From: GWE2-42-39 sp034003625
Lineage (GTDB): Bacteria > Bacteroidota > Bacteroidia > Bacteroidales > Prolixibacteraceae
Direction: 5' to 3'
Length of the DNA stretch: 64,000 nucleotides
Assembly (NCBI GenBank): GCA_034003625.1
Contig: JAVEYG010000007.1
Location: 62,001 to 126,000, forward strand
A program made the position numbers and the translations under genes. Within the stretch, counting starts at the first letter, position 1. The number at the start of each line of letters is the position of its first letter. Positions 37,601 to 47,805 of this stretch are shown in pieces. A model generated the notes under the pieces. It was given only the letters and a program-made list of their open reading frames with translations, had not been told where the DNA came from and ran no database searches.

Positions 37601-38556
37601 AAAATAAACAATTTGATGTGTTAGCCATCGGCGAACTGAACGTCGATCTCATCATGAACCAGATCAACGGTTTCCCAGTGATCGGGAAAGAGATCGAAGC
37701 GAAAGCGATGGACCTCACCCTGGGGAGTTCGACCGCCATATTTGCTGCAAACCTCTCTGCCTTAGGGTCTCGGGTAGGCTTTCTGGGAAAAACGGGGAAC
37801 GACCTGTTTGGGGAGTTGGTGCGAAAAAGCTTGTCGTCAAAAGGGATTGATATTTCGATGGTGACTGTGGATCCCAAAGTGCCTACCGGGGCAACTATTA
37901 TTCTGAATTACGATCAGGACCGGGCGATGATCACTTTTCCCGGTGCTATGCAATACCTGACCATTGATGATATCAATGATGAGATTCTTTCCCAGGCAAA
38001 TCATGTGCATTTTTCTTCCCTCTTTCTACAGCCTGGTATCCGCCCTAACATAGACCGGTTGTTTAAACGGGCTAAAAAACTGGGACTAACAACCTCTTTA
38101 GATATTCAATGGGACCCGGAAGAGTCTTGGGACTTTGATTACCGTCTGGTTTTACCGTTGGTGGATGTTTTCCTTCCAAACGAAGGGGAATTATTGCATT
38201 TAGCCGGAAAGAATGATCTATACGGTGCCTTGGAGAAGGTCGGAAAGTACGCTAATCATATCGCTGTGAAAAGGGGGAGCAAAGGCGCACTTTTATTCTC
38301 CTTTTCCGGAGAGATAATCGAGAAACCGGCATACCAGAACAACAAAGTCGTCGATGCTATCGGAGCCGGAGACAGCTTCAATGCAGGGTTTTTGTTCAAA
38401 TTTGTGCAGGGCGCGCCGCTGGATGAATGTCTTAACTTCGGTAATCTCACCGGGGCGTTGAATACTACAGCTGCCGGGGGAACCGGGGCGTTTCTCTCCA
38501 AGAAACACATCATGAACACTCTTAAAGAAAAATTTGATATAACGGTCGACTTGTAA
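37597..38556 (+). CDS. PfkB-family sugar kinase
   Basis: This 319-residue ribokinase-fold kinase has GELNVDLIMNQINGFP at the start and the PfkB signature VVDAIGAGDSFNAGFLFKF (about residues 248-266) with the catalytic Asp in GAGD. Context suggests it phosphorylates tagatose-6-phosphate to the 1,6-bisphosphate. It could instead phosphorylate galactosamine or N-acetylgalactosamine, which the pathway also needs. It overlaps the GatZ-like gene by four bases (ATGA), so the two are translationally coupled. Confidence 0.88.
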   Translation: MKNKQFDVLAIGELNVDLIMNQINGFPVIGKEIEAKAMDLTLGSSTAIFAANLSALGSRVGFLGKTGNDLFGELVRKSLSSKGIDISMVTVDPKVPTGATIILNYDQDRAMITFPGAMQYLTIDDINDEILSQANHVHFSSLFLQPGIRPNIDRLFKRAKKLGLTTSLDIQWDPEESWDFDYRLVLPLVDVFLPNEGELLHLAGKNDLYGALEKVGKYANHIAVKRGSKGALLFSFSGEIIEKPAYQNNKVVDAIGAGDSFNAGFLFKFVQGAPLDECLNFGNLTGALNTTAAGGTGAFLSKKHIMNTLKEKFDITVDL

Positions 38557-38641
38557 AGTTGCAACTGCAGTTGCTTGGAAAGGATCACAAGAAATGAAAT
38601 TGGTAACTGAAATGCAATTATGATTTTTAAACACTGAAAGC

Positions 38642-39463
38642 ATGAAGCTTAAACAAAAGCTATTGGAACTTAGAGCTGCAAGGAAAGCGATTCTTGCTGC
38701 CAATTTCTACAATTTTGAAACATTAAAAGGGATTCTTTTGGCAGCTAAGGAAACCCATCTCCCGGTTATATTGCAATTGTCGCGAAGTTCAATCGATTAT
38801 ATAGGACTTAATATGGCCGTAAATATGGCAAAAAGAGGAATCGAAGAGTATCAGGTTCAAGGTTGGCTCCATTTGGATCATGGTGATAACGTTGAATTAG
38901 TTAAACGATGCCTCGATGCCGGATTTGATTCAGTTATGATAGATGCCAGTCAGTTGCAGTTCGAAGATAACGTATTACTTACCATGCAAGTAGTCGAAAC
39001 AGCAAAAAAATATGAGGCGAATGTGGAGGCAGAACTCGGTTATATTGCCAAGTTGGGGCAACCCCAATCCGGGTATGCTTATACACTCCCTGAAGAAGCT
39101 GAAAGATTTGTAAGGCTTACTGGTGTTGATTGTCTTGCGATAGCAATAGGGTCGGCACATGGCTTTTATAAAGAAGAACCTAACCTACGTATCGATATTT
39201 TAAAACAGGTAAGGGAAGTAACTTCGGCAGTACTGGTTCTTCATGGAAGTTCCGGCATTGGTGCAAATATGCTTAAAGATGCTGTGCGAAATGGCATAAG
39301 TAAAATTAATTTGGCTACAGAAATTAAAGATACCTTTATGAGCAGTTTAAGGCATCAAATGGCTATCTCACAAGAGATTGATTTGCGAAAAGTATTTCCT
39401 CCGGCCATAAAATCTGTTGCAAATTTGGTTAAGGATAAGCTATTATTGATTGACACGGCTTAA
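38642..39463 (+). CDS. Class II fructose/tagatose-bisphosphate aldolase
   Basis: This 273-residue zinc-dependent aldolase is of the GatY/KbaY/FbaA family. Zinc-binding and catalytic motifs are visible: WLHLDHGDN with the His and Asp, VMIDASQLQFEDN, VEAELGYIAKLG, IAIGSAHGFYKEEP and LVLHGSSGIG. It should cleave tagatose-1,6-bisphosphate to dihydroxyacetone phosphate and glyceraldehyde-3-phosphate, given the GatZ-like partner two genes upstream. The gap of 85 bases after the kinase gene is the widest in this small operon. Confidence 0.88.
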   Translation: MKLKQKLLELRAARKAILAANFYNFETLKGILLAAKETHLPVILQLSRSSIDYIGLNMAVNMAKRGIEEYQVQGWLHLDHGDNVELVKRCLDAGFDSVMIDASQLQFEDNVLLTMQVVETAKKYEANVEAELGYIAKLGQPQSGYAYTLPEEAERFVRLTGVDCLAIAIGSAHGFYKEEPNLRIDILKQVREVTSAVLVLHGSSGIGANMLKDAVRNGISKINLATEIKDTFMSSLRHQMAISQEIDLRKVFPPAIKSVANLVKDKLLLIDTA

Positions 39464-39649
39464 TTTCCGGGAATAAACTAATTCATCGTAATTAGAGGAG
39501 AAGGGGAAAATAGAAGGGAATACATTCTCATGTTCTGCTTTCTGAATTGATTCCTGGAACTTTAAGCTTTAAGACTGTTAGCTTGGCTCACATGAAGTGG
39601 AAAATGATTTTGACAAACGCAATAATTAATTATCAAATCTATGTAAACT

Positions 39650-41647
39650 ATGATAAAAAAAATACTTTGTATACTGATTATTAGTATTTTGCTAACGCCG
39701 CTTGTCTTCGGACAACCATTAAAAAAACGAAATATCACTGTTACAGAAAGTGGTCGTTATGTTGTAGGTTGTAATTATTGGGCCTCTCATGCGGGTACCA
39801 ATATGTGGAAAGACTGGCGCCCCGATATAGTGGAAGCCGACCTGAAGCAAATTTCGGAGTCTGGGATGCGAGTCATCCGGATATTTCCCCTTTGGCCCGA
39901 TTTTCAACCTATTGTTCAATATTATAAAGCAGGGGGCTCTTTAAAAGAAGTACGCTTCAAAAATGGACCGTTGCCAGATATCGGTCCTGGAAAAGATGGA
40001 CTGGATGAAATCGCATTGCAGCATTTTAAGGAATTTGCTGATATGGCTGAAAAACAAAATATTAAGTTAATTGTCGGCTTGATAACCGGATGGATGAGCG
40101 GACGGCTTTTTGTGCCTCCCGCCTTGGAGGGACGGGATATCCTCTCCGACCCGTATTCGCTCATGTGGCAGGTAAAATTCGTCAGAAACATGGTCCAAAT
40201 ATTTAAGAACCACCCGGCAATCCTAGCATGGGACCTTGGCAATGAATGCAATGTGATGGGATCTGTAGAAAACAGGGAAAGTGCATATACCTGGACTGCC
40301 CTGATTGCCAATACAATTAAGGCTGAGGATGCCGATCACCCGCTTCTTTCAGGGATGCATGGTTTGTCATCGGACGAAAAAGCAAGGTGGCGTATCGAAG
40401 ACCAGGCAGAGCTTACCGATGTATTGACCACCCATCCATATCCCATCTTTACCCCTTTTGCAAATCAAGACCCTATCAATACCATTCGTCCGCTTATGCA
40501 CTCAGCCGCTCAATCGAGAATGTATGCCGATGTTGGTGGGAAGCCCTGCCTGGTGGAAGAAACTGGAATACTTGGTCCATTTGAAGCCAACGAAGAAACA
40601 AAATCAAAGTTTCTTCGAACCATTTTATTTAATAACTGGGCTTATAACAATCATGGTTTGTTATGGTGGTGTGCTTATGATCAGGATTTACTCGCATTTC
40701 CTCCCTACGAATGGAACCCGGCAGAGCGCAACCTGGGACTTTTCAGAAACGACCGATCACCAAAACCTGTGGCAGACGAATTAAAAAACTTCAGCAAATT
40801 CCTGGATGGCCTCCCTTTTGAATCTCTTCCCGTAAGGAACAGGGAAGCGGTGTGTATTTTGACTGAAGGGCAGGATCAATGGGGCGTTGCTTATACTTCA
40901 TTCATCCTGGCGAAACAGGCAGGTTTCGATATTGAGTTTCAGAAAGGGGAACAACCGCTAAAAGAGGCACCATTGTACCTCCTTCCTTCTATCAAAGATA
41001 AAGTCATGCCTCGGTCAAATTGGCTGGCTCTTCTCGATAAAGTTAAAGACGGGGCAATCTTGTACGTATCGTACGATCAAGGCGTTTTATCACATTTTAT
41101 TGAGCCGGCGGGCATTGAAATCGTTTCTGGACAGGACCGCACAGCCCCTGCGACCTTTGTATCAAATGTTGGAACCATCAAACCGTTCTCGATGGGGGCG
41201 CCAAGAAAATTAAACCTTGTTACCAAAGGAGCAAAAGTTTTGGCTACAGAGAAAGACGGAAATCCTGTTTTTACAGTCGGTTCCTATGGGAAAGGGAAAA
41301 TCTACTTTCTTGGTTTGCCGGTAGAATCGGGGCTTATCAGAAAACCAGGGAGTTTTACAGATGATTCGGCAGAATGTTGGAAAATATACAATATTGTTGC
41401 CGGTGAAATCATCAAACAAAGCAGGGCAGTGACAAAAACAGACCCTTTGGTCGGGATAACTGAACACGACTTGTCGGTAAATAAAAAAATCATCGTTCTA
41501 ATCAACTTTGGCACAGAAGACAAAAAGGTCGAGTTGTGGGTTAAAAACGAATGGAAAATTACCCGGTCTCTATACGGTAGTCTGCCTGAGGACTCATACG
41601 TTTCGATGAGGGGAAACGATGCCTGTGTGTTTCTCATTGAAAAGTAA
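39650..41647 (+). CDS. Exported clan GH-A glycosidase, GH5-like
   Basis: This 665-residue protein has a signal peptide (about 1-22) and a TIM-barrel catalytic domain with ISESGMRVIRIFPLWPDFQP, NHPAILAWDLGNECNV (acid/base Glu199) and KPCLVEETGILG (nucleophile Glu304). The second half (about 390-600) looks like a class I glutamine amidotransferase-like or GH42 domain 3-like fold (GAILYVSYDQGVLSH, FLGLPVESGLI), and a small beta-domain follows. It resembles mannanase- or GH42-type retaining enzymes. Its linkage specificity cannot be fixed. It begins a new group of genes after a 186-base spacer. Confidence 0.8.
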   Translation: MIKKILCILIISILLTPLVFGQPLKKRNITVTESGRYVVGCNYWASHAGTNMWKDWRPDIVEADLKQISESGMRVIRIFPLWPDFQPIVQYYKAGGSLKEVRFKNGPLPDIGPGKDGLDEIALQHFKEFADMAEKQNIKLIVGLITGWMSGRLFVPPALEGRDILSDPYSLMWQVKFVRNMVQIFKNHPAILAWDLGNECNVMGSVENRESAYTWTALIANTIKAEDADHPLLSGMHGLSSDEKARWRIEDQAELTDVLTTHPYPIFTPFANQDPINTIRPLMHSAAQSRMYADVGGKPCLVEETGILGPFEANEETKSKFLRTILFNNWAYNNHGLLWWCAYDQDLLAFPPYEWNPAERNLGLFRNDRSPKPVADELKNFSKFLDGLPFESLPVRNREAVCILTEGQDQWGVAYTSFILAKQAGFDIEFQKGEQPLKEAPLYLLPSIKDKVMPRSNWLALLDKVKDGAILYVSYDQGVLSHFIEPAGIEIVSGQDRTAPATFVSNVGTIKPFSMGAPRKLNLVTKGAKVLATEKDGNPVFTVGSYGKGKIYFLGLPVESGLIRKPGSFTDDSAECWKIYNIVAGEIIKQSRAVTKTDPLVGITEHDLSVNKKIIVLINFGTEDKKVELWVKNEWKITRSLYGSLPEDSYVSMRGNDACVFLIEK

Positions 41648-41680
41648 AATTTAATTTATAAATAGTTGTAAATAAGAAGT

Positions 41681-42808
41681 ATGAAGACTTTATTCAAAAA
41701 TAAAATACTCGCAATCAGTGGAATGTTTTTCCTGTTCACGCTAACGGCATGTGTCACCAAAACAGGAGTGGACGAGCAATATTATACAGAAGCCGATTTC
41801 CTGAAAATGAACAAAATAGATGTGCATTGTCACGTCAACACGCGACGGCCTAACTTCATGGAGCAGGCAGTGGCTGATAATTTCCGGATCCTGACGATCA
41901 TCGTGGGAGCGTCTGATCGGAAATACATCGATGAACAACAGGAAATCGCGAATTTTCAGCGGAAAGCTTTCCCCGGACGAATAGCCTACCTGACCGCCTT
42001 TACGATGGACGGATGGGACAATGATGACTGGCAGCAGAAAACAATCGCTTACCTGGATTCATCGTTTAAAAACGGGGCAATCGGGATCAAAGTCTGGAAA
42101 AACATCGGCATGACCCATAAAGACAAATGCGGAAATTTTATCATGATCGATAATCCCAAATTCGACACGATTTTCAATTACCTGACTGCTAAGGGTATTC
42201 CCGTCTGCGGTCATCTGGGCGAGCCCCGGAATTGCTGGCTGCCGATCGAAAAAATGACGGTGAATAATGATAAAAACTACTTCAGGGAAAATCCTCAGTA
42301 TCACATGTACCTGCATCCGGAATATCCAAATTATGAGCAGCAAATTGCTGCCCGGGACCACATGCTTACGAAACATCCTGATCTAAAATTTATGGCGGCT
42401 CATCTCGGAAGTATGGAGTGGAGCGTGGATATGATGGCGGAACATCTCGACCGATTTCCAAACATGGTTATGGATATGGCCGAACGGATCTGTCACCTTC
42501 AGGTACAGGCTCAGAATGACTGGCAAAAAGTACGCGATTTCTTCATGAAATATCAGGATCGGCTTTTGTATGGAACCGACCGTGGGGATTATGGCGGGAT
42601 AAAAGAAGAAAATATAAAATCACGGGCACATGAAACATGGGTCGAAGACTGGAAATTTTTCACTACGGACGAAATGATGACCTCCAAGACAGTGGAAGGA
42701 GAATTTAAAGGACTCAAATTACCACGCGATGTGGTTGACAAAATCTATTACAAAAATGCGGAAAAATTATTTCCCGCATTAGCCGAACTAAAAAATCAGG
42801 AAAAATGA
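41681..42808 (+). CDS. Amidohydrolase lipoprotein (PF04909 type), third of three
   Basis: This 375-residue metal-dependent hydrolase has a lipoprotein signal (FTLTAC, Cys at about 24), unlike the two soluble exported paralogues upstream. Metal-site motifs are NKIDVHCHVNTR, IPVCGHLGEPRN, LKFMAAHLGSMEW and RLLYGTDRGDYG. The lipid anchor suggests it acts at a membrane, possibly on the cell surface. It overlaps the next gene by four bases. The substrate is unknown. Confidence 0.85.
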   Translation: MKTLFKNKILAISGMFFLFTLTACVTKTGVDEQYYTEADFLKMNKIDVHCHVNTRRPNFMEQAVADNFRILTIIVGASDRKYIDEQQEIANFQRKAFPGRIAYLTAFTMDGWDNDDWQQKTIAYLDSSFKNGAIGIKVWKNIGMTHKDKCGNFIMIDNPKFDTIFNYLTAKGIPVCGHLGEPRNCWLPIEKMTVNNDKNYFRENPQYHMYLHPEYPNYEQQIAARDHMLTKHPDLKFMAAHLGSMEWSVDMMAEHLDRFPNMVMDMAERICHLQVQAQNDWQKVRDFFMKYQDRLLYGTDRGDYGGIKEENIKSRAHETWVEDWKFFTTDEMMTSKTVEGEFKGLKLPRDVVDKIYYKNAEKLFPALAELKNQEK

Positions 42809-44970
42809 AACGACCCCATCTGCCAGCCATTTCCCTGTTCTTATTGCCATTATTCTTTTTCTCCTGTTCATGGCCTGGAAAGGATTTTAGCTATACCGAC
42901 GGTGGAGATATCTGGGTCAATCATGCCGACATCAAACTTCGTATTGATTCCAATATGAATGTTTCCGTTTTTTACATCAAGAACAAAACACCACTAAACG
43001 TAGCGGATAAACCAAGCTATTATCTTGTTGTCAACGATAAAGAACTGACAGATTTTTCAGTGGATTATAATCAATTACAGGCTGAAGCGGTCGAAGCAGA
43101 TTTTGGCAAAGGAAAAAGATTGATCATAAAGGGTGTCGCAAGAACGGATAAAGAAACTAGCATTGAAAAAAGTCTGGTGATCGAGTGGTACGAGCGGTAC
43201 CCGAATCTAGCCATCCTCTCGGCTTCGTACAAAAACACTGGAAACCTGGAGGTGTTTGTGGATCGTTCTGTTTCCAATTTCTTTCGGTTGGATGCTTCTC
43301 AATCCAACCCGCAACGCCCGGCGTATGATTTCTGGTCGTACCAGGGTGCTTCCATCGCCTGGGGTGCCGATTACGTGATTCACATCACCAATCGTTTCAG
43401 GCAGGAAAACTGGATGGGCGTCAACTTGCCACAAAAAACTGGCGGTGGCGTTCCTCTGGTTGATTTGTGGAACGAAAATATTGGTTTGGCGATTGCGTGT
43501 ATTGAACCTAAACCGCAACTGGTTTCTCTGCCTGTTGAAACGGTACCTGATCAGGGCGTTGAGCTATCGATTAGGAAAGATGTGGAAAAAATACTATCTC
43601 CGGGGGAAAGCTATCAAACAGTAAGAACAGCTGTTATAGCCCATTCACTTGATTATTTTGATCCCCTGAAAACTTTTTCCTCTCTGATGAAAGATCAGGG
43701 CGTTGGCATGAAGCAGCCTTCTGCAGAAGCATACGAAACGATTTGGTGCGGATGGGGATACTTGACCGATTTTACCCTGGATGACATTTACAGAACCCTT
43801 CCGAAGTTAAAAGAATTGGGGATCAAATGGGTCGTAATCGACGACCGCTGGTGGGATAAATACGGGGACTGGAATCCCCGAAAATTTACATTCCCGGGCG
43901 GAGAAGAACAGGTGAAAAAATTTGTGGATTCGTTGCATCACCAAGGGTTTAAAGTGAAGATCTGGTGGGCGCCTACCCCGGTACAGCCAGCTGAAATAAA
44001 TGCGTGGAGTGGTTCAGTTGACCCCGGCATGGCGCAAGTAGCCAAAGATCATCCGGAATGGCTGATCATGGATAAGGAGGGCAACTTTCCGCGCGATTCG
44101 CGCGATATGTACCAATTTTGCCCAAGCGTGCCTGAAGTACAGGAATATATGAAGCAACTGACTACCCGCTTTCTGCGCGACTGGGATTTCGACGGCCATA
44201 AACTGGATGCCTATTACGTAGTGCCACCTTGTTATAACCCGGCCCACCATCACAAAACTCCGGAAGAATCATATCAGGATCTGCCGAAATTGCTTCAGGT
44301 AATTTACGAAACGTCAAAGTCCATTAAACCCTGGTCGGTGACCGAATTGTGCAATTGTGGGACGACCCAGGACTTTTACCAGTCTGTGTTTACCGATCAA
44401 CCTGTCGTTTCCGATCCTACCAGTGTGGAGCAAGTACGACGTCGGATCAAATCGATGAAAGCGCTGTGGGGGGCCAATGCCCCAGTTTACGGTGATCATG
44501 TGGAGCATATCAAAATGAGGGAAGATAAAAGCGACCGGTTCAAATTGGGAGACGATTTTGCCAGCATCATGGGACCGGGTGGCGTGATCGGGACAAAATT
44601 TACCTGGCCTGGCGGACCGGAACATGTTCAGTTGACCCCCGGAAAGGAAGAACATTGGAAAAAATGGACGAGAATGTATTCTGAAAAGATGCTGAGCAAA
44701 GGCGACTACCTCAACCTCTACGATATCATTTACGACAAGCCTGAAACCCATGTCATTCAAAAGGGTACCCGTTTCTATTATGCTTTTTATGCTAAAAAAT
44801 GGAATGGGACGGTTGAATTACGTGGGCTTGGGAACCGGAAGTACAAGGTTTTCGACTATGTAAATCAGCACAAACTTGGTACGGTTAAAGGACCTGTCGG
44901 AGTCATTTCCGTGAATTTTGAAGAACATTTGTTAATCGAATGTTCACCTTTGGATGAAGGGGAAAAATAA
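42805..44970 (+). CDS. Exported clan GH-D glycosidase, GH36/GH27-like
   Basis: This 721-residue protein has a lipoprotein-like signal (LFFFSC, Cys at about 21). An N-terminal beta-sandwich (about 30-290) precedes a TIM barrel with WCGWGYLTDFTLDDIYRTLP, KWVVIDDRWWDKYGDW and DFDGHKLDAYYVVP, where Asp468 sits in the K-x-D motif that holds the nucleophile in clan GH-D. VSDPTSVEQVRRRIK supplies a candidate acid/base (Asp537). It should act on alpha-galactosides, or alpha-N-acetylgalactosaminides given the galactosamine genes nearby. The choice between these is inference. The start overlaps the amidohydrolase gene by four bases. Confidence 0.83.
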   Translation: MKRPHLPAISLFLLPLFFFSCSWPGKDFSYTDGGDIWVNHADIKLRIDSNMNVSVFYIKNKTPLNVADKPSYYLVVNDKELTDFSVDYNQLQAEAVEADFGKGKRLIIKGVARTDKETSIEKSLVIEWYERYPNLAILSASYKNTGNLEVFVDRSVSNFFRLDASQSNPQRPAYDFWSYQGASIAWGADYVIHITNRFRQENWMGVNLPQKTGGGVPLVDLWNENIGLAIACIEPKPQLVSLPVETVPDQGVELSIRKDVEKILSPGESYQTVRTAVIAHSLDYFDPLKTFSSLMKDQGVGMKQPSAEAYETIWCGWGYLTDFTLDDIYRTLPKLKELGIKWVVIDDRWWDKYGDWNPRKFTFPGGEEQVKKFVDSLHHQGFKVKIWWAPTPVQPAEINAWSGSVDPGMAQVAKDHPEWLIMDKEGNFPRDSRDMYQFCPSVPEVQEYMKQLTTRFLRDWDFDGHKLDAYYVVPPCYNPAHHHKTPEESYQDLPKLLQVIYETSKSIKPWSVTELCNCGTTQDFYQSVFTDQPVVSDPTSVEQVRRRIKSMKALWGANAPVYGDHVEHIKMREDKSDRFKLGDDFASIMGPGGVIGTKFTWPGGPEHVQLTPGKEEHWKKWTRMYSEKMLSKGDYLNLYDIIYDKPETHVIQKGTRFYYAFYAKKWNGTVELRGLGNRKYKVFDYVNQHKLGTVKGPVGVISVNFEEHLLIECSPLDEGEK

Positions 44971-46825
44971 ATGTTTATATACGTTGCTTATGAGATGTTT
45001 AAAAACTGACTCCGGCTTTTTGACCGGACTCTGGATAATAAATCTAACACGAGGTATACTACTGCCTGGTTTGGCGGTGTTTATGCTAATTCCTTTACAG
45101 GCACAAACGGTCATTCAAAATGTGTACGGAAGGAATCACCTCAGTTTAAATGGAAAATGGCAGATTATCATCAACTGGTACGACATCAAACACGAGGCTA
45201 TCGGGAAAGATATGAAGCCCACTGGCAAGACCGACTTCGTTGAATTTGATTTTAGCGATGCCATGCAGTTGCAAGTTCCTGGCGATTGGAATTCCCAGCT
45301 TCCGGAATTAAAATACTACGAAGGCACTGTTTGTTACAAACGCGTTTTTGATTATTCCCGGAAACAGGGGAACAGGATATTTCTGCATTTCGGCGCGGTT
45401 AATTACCAGGCCGAAGCCTACCTGAACGGAGTGCTCCTGGGTTCGCATGAGGGCGGTTTTACCCCTTTTCAGTTTGACATAACGGATCAGTTGAAAGCAA
45501 CCAACAATGTGTTGGTAGTCATCGTAAATAACCAACGACACGAAGATGCTATCCCCGCGTTGAATTATGGTTGGTGGAACTATGGTGGGATCACCCGGGA
45601 TGTGCTGCTCGTTGAAACTCCGCCGGTTTATGTTGAAGATTATTTCATTCAACTCGAAAAAGGTACGACTGACCAGATAAAAGGCTGGATAAAACTAAAC
45701 GGAGCGTCAGCCCCGCAGCAGGTGAAGTTGGAAATTCCAGAGGCCAAAATCCACGAGGAGTTGAAAACCAACGAGTCGGGGTATACCTCTTTTTCGCTGA
45801 AGCGTGAATTGTTTTTGTGGTCGCCCGCTAATCCGAAGCTGTACAAGGTGAAGATCAGTACGCCGGAAGAAACGGTAGAAGATGAAATCGGCTTCCGAAG
45901 TGTTGAGGTAAAAGGGACAGACATTTTGCTGAACAAACAGTCGGTATTTTTGAAAGGAATCAACATTCACGAGGAAATTCCGGAGAGGATGGGGCGCGCG
46001 TGTTCAGAAGCCGATGCGCACTACCTTTTGGGACTTGCCAAGGAGTTGGACTGTAATTTTATCCGGTTTGCGCATTATCCTGTAAATGAATATTTGGTAA
46101 GGATAGCAGAGCAAATGGGCATGTTAGTATGGGAGGAGATACCGTTGTGGCAACGAATCCAATTTTCTAACCCACAGGTGGCTGGTAAAGCGGAACAGAT
46201 GTTGGCCGAAATGGTTGCCCGCGACAAAAACCGGTGCAATGTGATCATCTGGAGTGTTTCCAATGAAACAAGGCCGGGTCCGGAAAGAAACGATGTCACC
46301 GTCAAACTTCTGCAGAAAGCCCGTGAACTTGATTCAACGCGTTTGGTTTCTGCTGCAATCAGTCATTTTAAATATAATAAAAATGAAATTACCGTTGACG
46401 ACCCCATTTGTCAGTACATGGATGTGATCGGGATCAATAATTATTTAGGATGGTATTATCCATGGCCGTCAGAACCGGGTGATATCAATTGGGTATTTGA
46501 GGTGGAGAAACCGGTCATTTATTCTGAATTTGGAGCCGAAGCCTTGTACGGGAATCATGGGTCGGCAGATGTCGCCCATGAGTGGAATGAAGAATATCAG
46601 GAAAACGTGTACAAGGCTAACATTGCCATGCTGAAAAACATACCCGCCCTGCGGGGCGTATCTCCGTGGCTACTGATGGATTACCGCGACCCGACACGGC
46701 TTCATCCCGTTTTTCAGGACGGCTGGAACAGGAAAGGGGTCTTGTCTGATAAAGGCGATAAAAAGAAAGCTTGGTATGTGTTGAGAAAATATTACGACAG
46801 CATTCCCTGCTACCCTCAACGATAG
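44954..46825 (+). CDS. Exported GH2 glycosidase (beta-glucuronidase/galactosidase type)
   Basis: This 623-residue protein has the full GH2 layout: a jelly-roll sugar-binding domain (about 55-225, FLHFGAVNYQAEAYLNGVLLG), an immunoglobulin-like domain (225-320) and a TIM barrel (from 325, LKGINIHEE). The acid/base is Glu438 in WSVSNETR and the nucleophile is Glu525 in YSEFGAEA. The length of about 600 residues and these motifs are closest to beta-glucuronidases, but galactosidase activity cannot be excluded. The first ATG overlaps the preceding gene by 17 bases. A start at 44990 would give a shorter, more usual signal region, ending near LIPLQAQ. Confidence 0.87.
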   Translation: MKGKNKCLYTLLMRCLKTDSGFLTGLWIINLTRGILLPGLAVFMLIPLQAQTVIQNVYGRNHLSLNGKWQIIINWYDIKHEAIGKDMKPTGKTDFVEFDFSDAMQLQVPGDWNSQLPELKYYEGTVCYKRVFDYSRKQGNRIFLHFGAVNYQAEAYLNGVLLGSHEGGFTPFQFDITDQLKATNNVLVVIVNNQRHEDAIPALNYGWWNYGGITRDVLLVETPPVYVEDYFIQLEKGTTDQIKGWIKLNGASAPQQVKLEIPEAKIHEELKTNESGYTSFSLKRELFLWSPANPKLYKVKISTPEETVEDEIGFRSVEVKGTDILLNKQSVFLKGINIHEEIPERMGRACSEADAHYLLGLAKELDCNFIRFAHYPVNEYLVRIAEQMGMLVWEEIPLWQRIQFSNPQVAGKAEQMLAEMVARDKNRCNVIIWSVSNETRPGPERNDVTVKLLQKARELDSTRLVSAAISHFKYNKNEITVDDPICQYMDVIGINNYLGWYYPWPSEPGDINWVFEVEKPVIYSEFGAEALYGNHGSADVAHEWNEEYQENVYKANIAMLKNIPALRGVSPWLLMDYRDPTRLHPVFQDGWNRKGVLSDKGDKKKAWYVLRKYYDSIPCYPQR

Positions 46826-46880
46826 TCTCTGTTTATAATGTCTTAAATCAGGAAAAACTCTCAATAATAACATAATCTCT

Positions 46881-47741
46881 ATGAAAAATAGAATCTGGCT
46901 TTTTTACGCTATTTTAACTACTCTGACCTGGGGCATTTGGGGTGCCCTGATCGAAATTCCTGAACGTGCCGGGTTCCCTGCTACTTTGGGGTATTCTGTG
47001 TGGGCGATAACGATGATCCCTTGTGCACTGGTAGTTCTGACCATGATCAAATTCAAACTCGAAACCACCCCCAGGTCCGTATTTCTTGGTATGACCATCG
47101 GACTGACCGGGGCTGGCGGACAGATCATTTTGTTTGAGGCCTTGCGTTTAGGACCGGCTTATATCATTTTTCCGATCGTTTCTCTGTATCCTGTTGTTAC
47201 TATTCTATTATCGTTGTGGCTCCTGAAGGAAAGGGCTAACCGCAGAGGATGGATCGGTATTTTTTTTGCCTTGGCTGCAATCTTTCTGTTGTCATACCTG
47301 AAACCTGACCAACTGGACCTATCTGGTTATTTGTGGTTGGCTTTGTCGTTGTTGGTGTTCGTCATGTGGGGCGTACAAGCCGTCGTTATGAAAATGGCCA
47401 ACAACACGATGAAAGCTGAAAGCATTTTCACTTACATGGCTATCTCAGCAGTACTGCTAGTCCCTTTTGCGGTTTGGATGACCGATTTTGGAGACCAGGT
47501 CAACTGGGGATTCAAAGGTCCCTACTTGGCTGCCATGATCCATTTGCTGAATGCCATTGGAGCGCTCTCTTTGGTTTACGCCATGCGTAATGGCAAAGCT
47601 ATCATAGTAACCCCGATGACTTCGCTTTCGCCTATGATCACTATTGCTTTATCACTTGCTATTTATTGTGTTTTCCCTAACCTATTTATGATTGTTGGTT
47701 TTGTGCTGGCACTCATCGCTATTTATTTATTTGCATCGTGA
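46881..47741 (+). CDS. DMT-superfamily (EamA-like) transporter
   Basis: This 286-residue inner-membrane protein has about ten transmembrane helices arranged as two similar halves, as in the drug/metabolite transporter superfamily. TLTWGIWGALIEIP near the start and LRLGPAYIIFPIVSLYPVVTILLSLWLLKERA in the first half are typical of EamA-type permeases. It is the only inner-membrane carrier in this locus, so it may take the released monosaccharide into the cytoplasm. That is inference from position. Confidence 0.83.
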   Translation: MKNRIWLFYAILTTLTWGIWGALIEIPERAGFPATLGYSVWAITMIPCALVVLTMIKFKLETTPRSVFLGMTIGLTGAGGQIILFEALRLGPAYIIFPIVSLYPVVTILLSLWLLKERANRRGWIGIFFALAAIFLLSYLKPDQLDLSGYLWLALSLLVFVMWGVQAVVMKMANNTMKAESIFTYMAISAVLLVPFAVWMTDFGDQVNWGFKGPYLAAMIHLLNAIGALSLVYAMRNGKAIIVTPMTSLSPMITIALSLAIYCVFPNLFMIVGFVLALIAIYLFAS

Positions 47742-47805
47742 TGTAATTAAAGCCCAAAAGATTAATATTATGCTACTTTACCATTGATTTCAAACTTTAA
47801 TATTT

